NCBI GenBank assembly: GCA_052380005.1
Contig: JBQTCJ010000018.1
Length of the DNA: 64,000 bases
From: Salinarimonas sp052380005
GTDB lineage: Bacteria > Pseudomonadota > Alphaproteobacteria > Rhizobiales > Beijerinckiaceae
Reading direction: 5' to 3' (one strand)
Shown here: in pieces, positions 63,923-64,000 of the stretch
Position numbering within the stretch: position 1 is the stretch's first letter
Layout of the letters: each line of letters begins with the position of its first letter
Notes under the pieces: generated by a model
What the model was told of the DNA's origin: nothing
Databases searched by the model: none
The model's input: only the letters and a program-made list of their open reading frames with translations
Program-made: the position numbers and the translations under genes

Positions 63923-64000
63923 ATGCCCGCTGACGCCGCCCAGGCGGCGCTCGCCGCGCCCGCGCCCCATGAGGCGGCCGACCCGCGCGCCGGGGCGGCC
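63923..64000 (+). CDS. Start of a gene cut by the window end, possibly uppS
   Basis: An ATG at 63923 opens an Ala/Pro-rich frame of 26 codons that runs off the window. In many bacteria frr is followed by uppS (isoprenyl/undecaprenyl diphosphate synthase), often with such a low-complexity N-terminus in this group. The identity rests on gene order alone. Confidence 0.4.
   Translation, partial: MPADAAQAALAAPAPHEAADPRAGAA

Overview
The window is chromosomal DNA from a high-GC alphaproteobacterium, most likely of the Hyphomicrobiales (Methylobacterium/Salinarimonas-like). The evidence is the FlbD-type flagellar operon, RpsB with the long C-terminal extension typical of Alphaproteobacteria, candidate CtrA boxes, the rpsB-tsf-pyrH-frr order and uniformly GC-rich codon use. 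No rRNA, tRNA, CRISPR array, insertion sequence or integrase was found. Genes are closely packed, and most long ORFs on the opposite strand are shadows caused by GC content.

Layout. 0-2.6 kb: a divergent MerR regulator and heavy-metal P-type ATPase with a clear MerR operator/promoter. 2.6-4.3 kb: a 2-hydroxyacid dehydrogenase and a secreted SH3 protein. 4.4-8.4 kb: a leftward flagellar operon fliF-fliH-fliN-flbD without fliG. 8.6-16.5 kb: a DMT permease, a small SF1B helicase, a tyrosine-phosphatase-like protein, a parvulin PPIase, secA and a second hydroxyacid dehydrogenase. 16.6-18.5 kb: two paralogous tail-collar proteins and a small Cys/His protein. 18.7-33.0 kb: the most unusual locus, a 2722-residue DUF4347/beta-helix/cadherin-like surface protein followed by a TolC-like lipoprotein, a periplasmic adaptor, a GAF-like/adaptor fusion and an M50 protease/adaptor fusion. 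The last three genes are translationally coupled and there is no ABC ATPase. 33-41 kb: a PLP dehydratase, a DUF429 protein, a Kef-type antiporter, tex, a 23-residue basic mini-ORF, an orphan FlgC-like protein and a trypsin-like protease. 41.3-49.7 kb: typA, two alpha/beta hydrolases (one fused to a membrane domain) and a PAS-GGDEF-EAL protein. 49.7-56.8 kb: a DNA-repair group (pdeM, a DUF4130-UdgX fusion, a radical SAM protein ending in a clamp-binding-like motif) and replicative dnaE. 56.9-58.6 kb: an AAA ATPase/DUF4276 pair resembling OLD/PARIS-type defence modules. 58.6-64 kb: a MOSC protein, then rpsB, tsf, an outer-membrane barrel, pyrH, frr and the start of a gene that is probably uppS.

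The best candidate for an undescribed system is the 18.7-33.0 kb locus. The proposal is that the giant protein, which has an N-terminal LEPRIMFDAA-type motif and no RTX repeats, is processed and exported by a TolC/adaptor/M50 machine in place of a standard type I ABC exporter. This is inference from gene content and order. The AAA/DUF4276 pair, the clamp-binding-like tail on the radical SAM repair protein and the 23-codon ORF upstream of a flagellar-rod-like gene also deserve attention.
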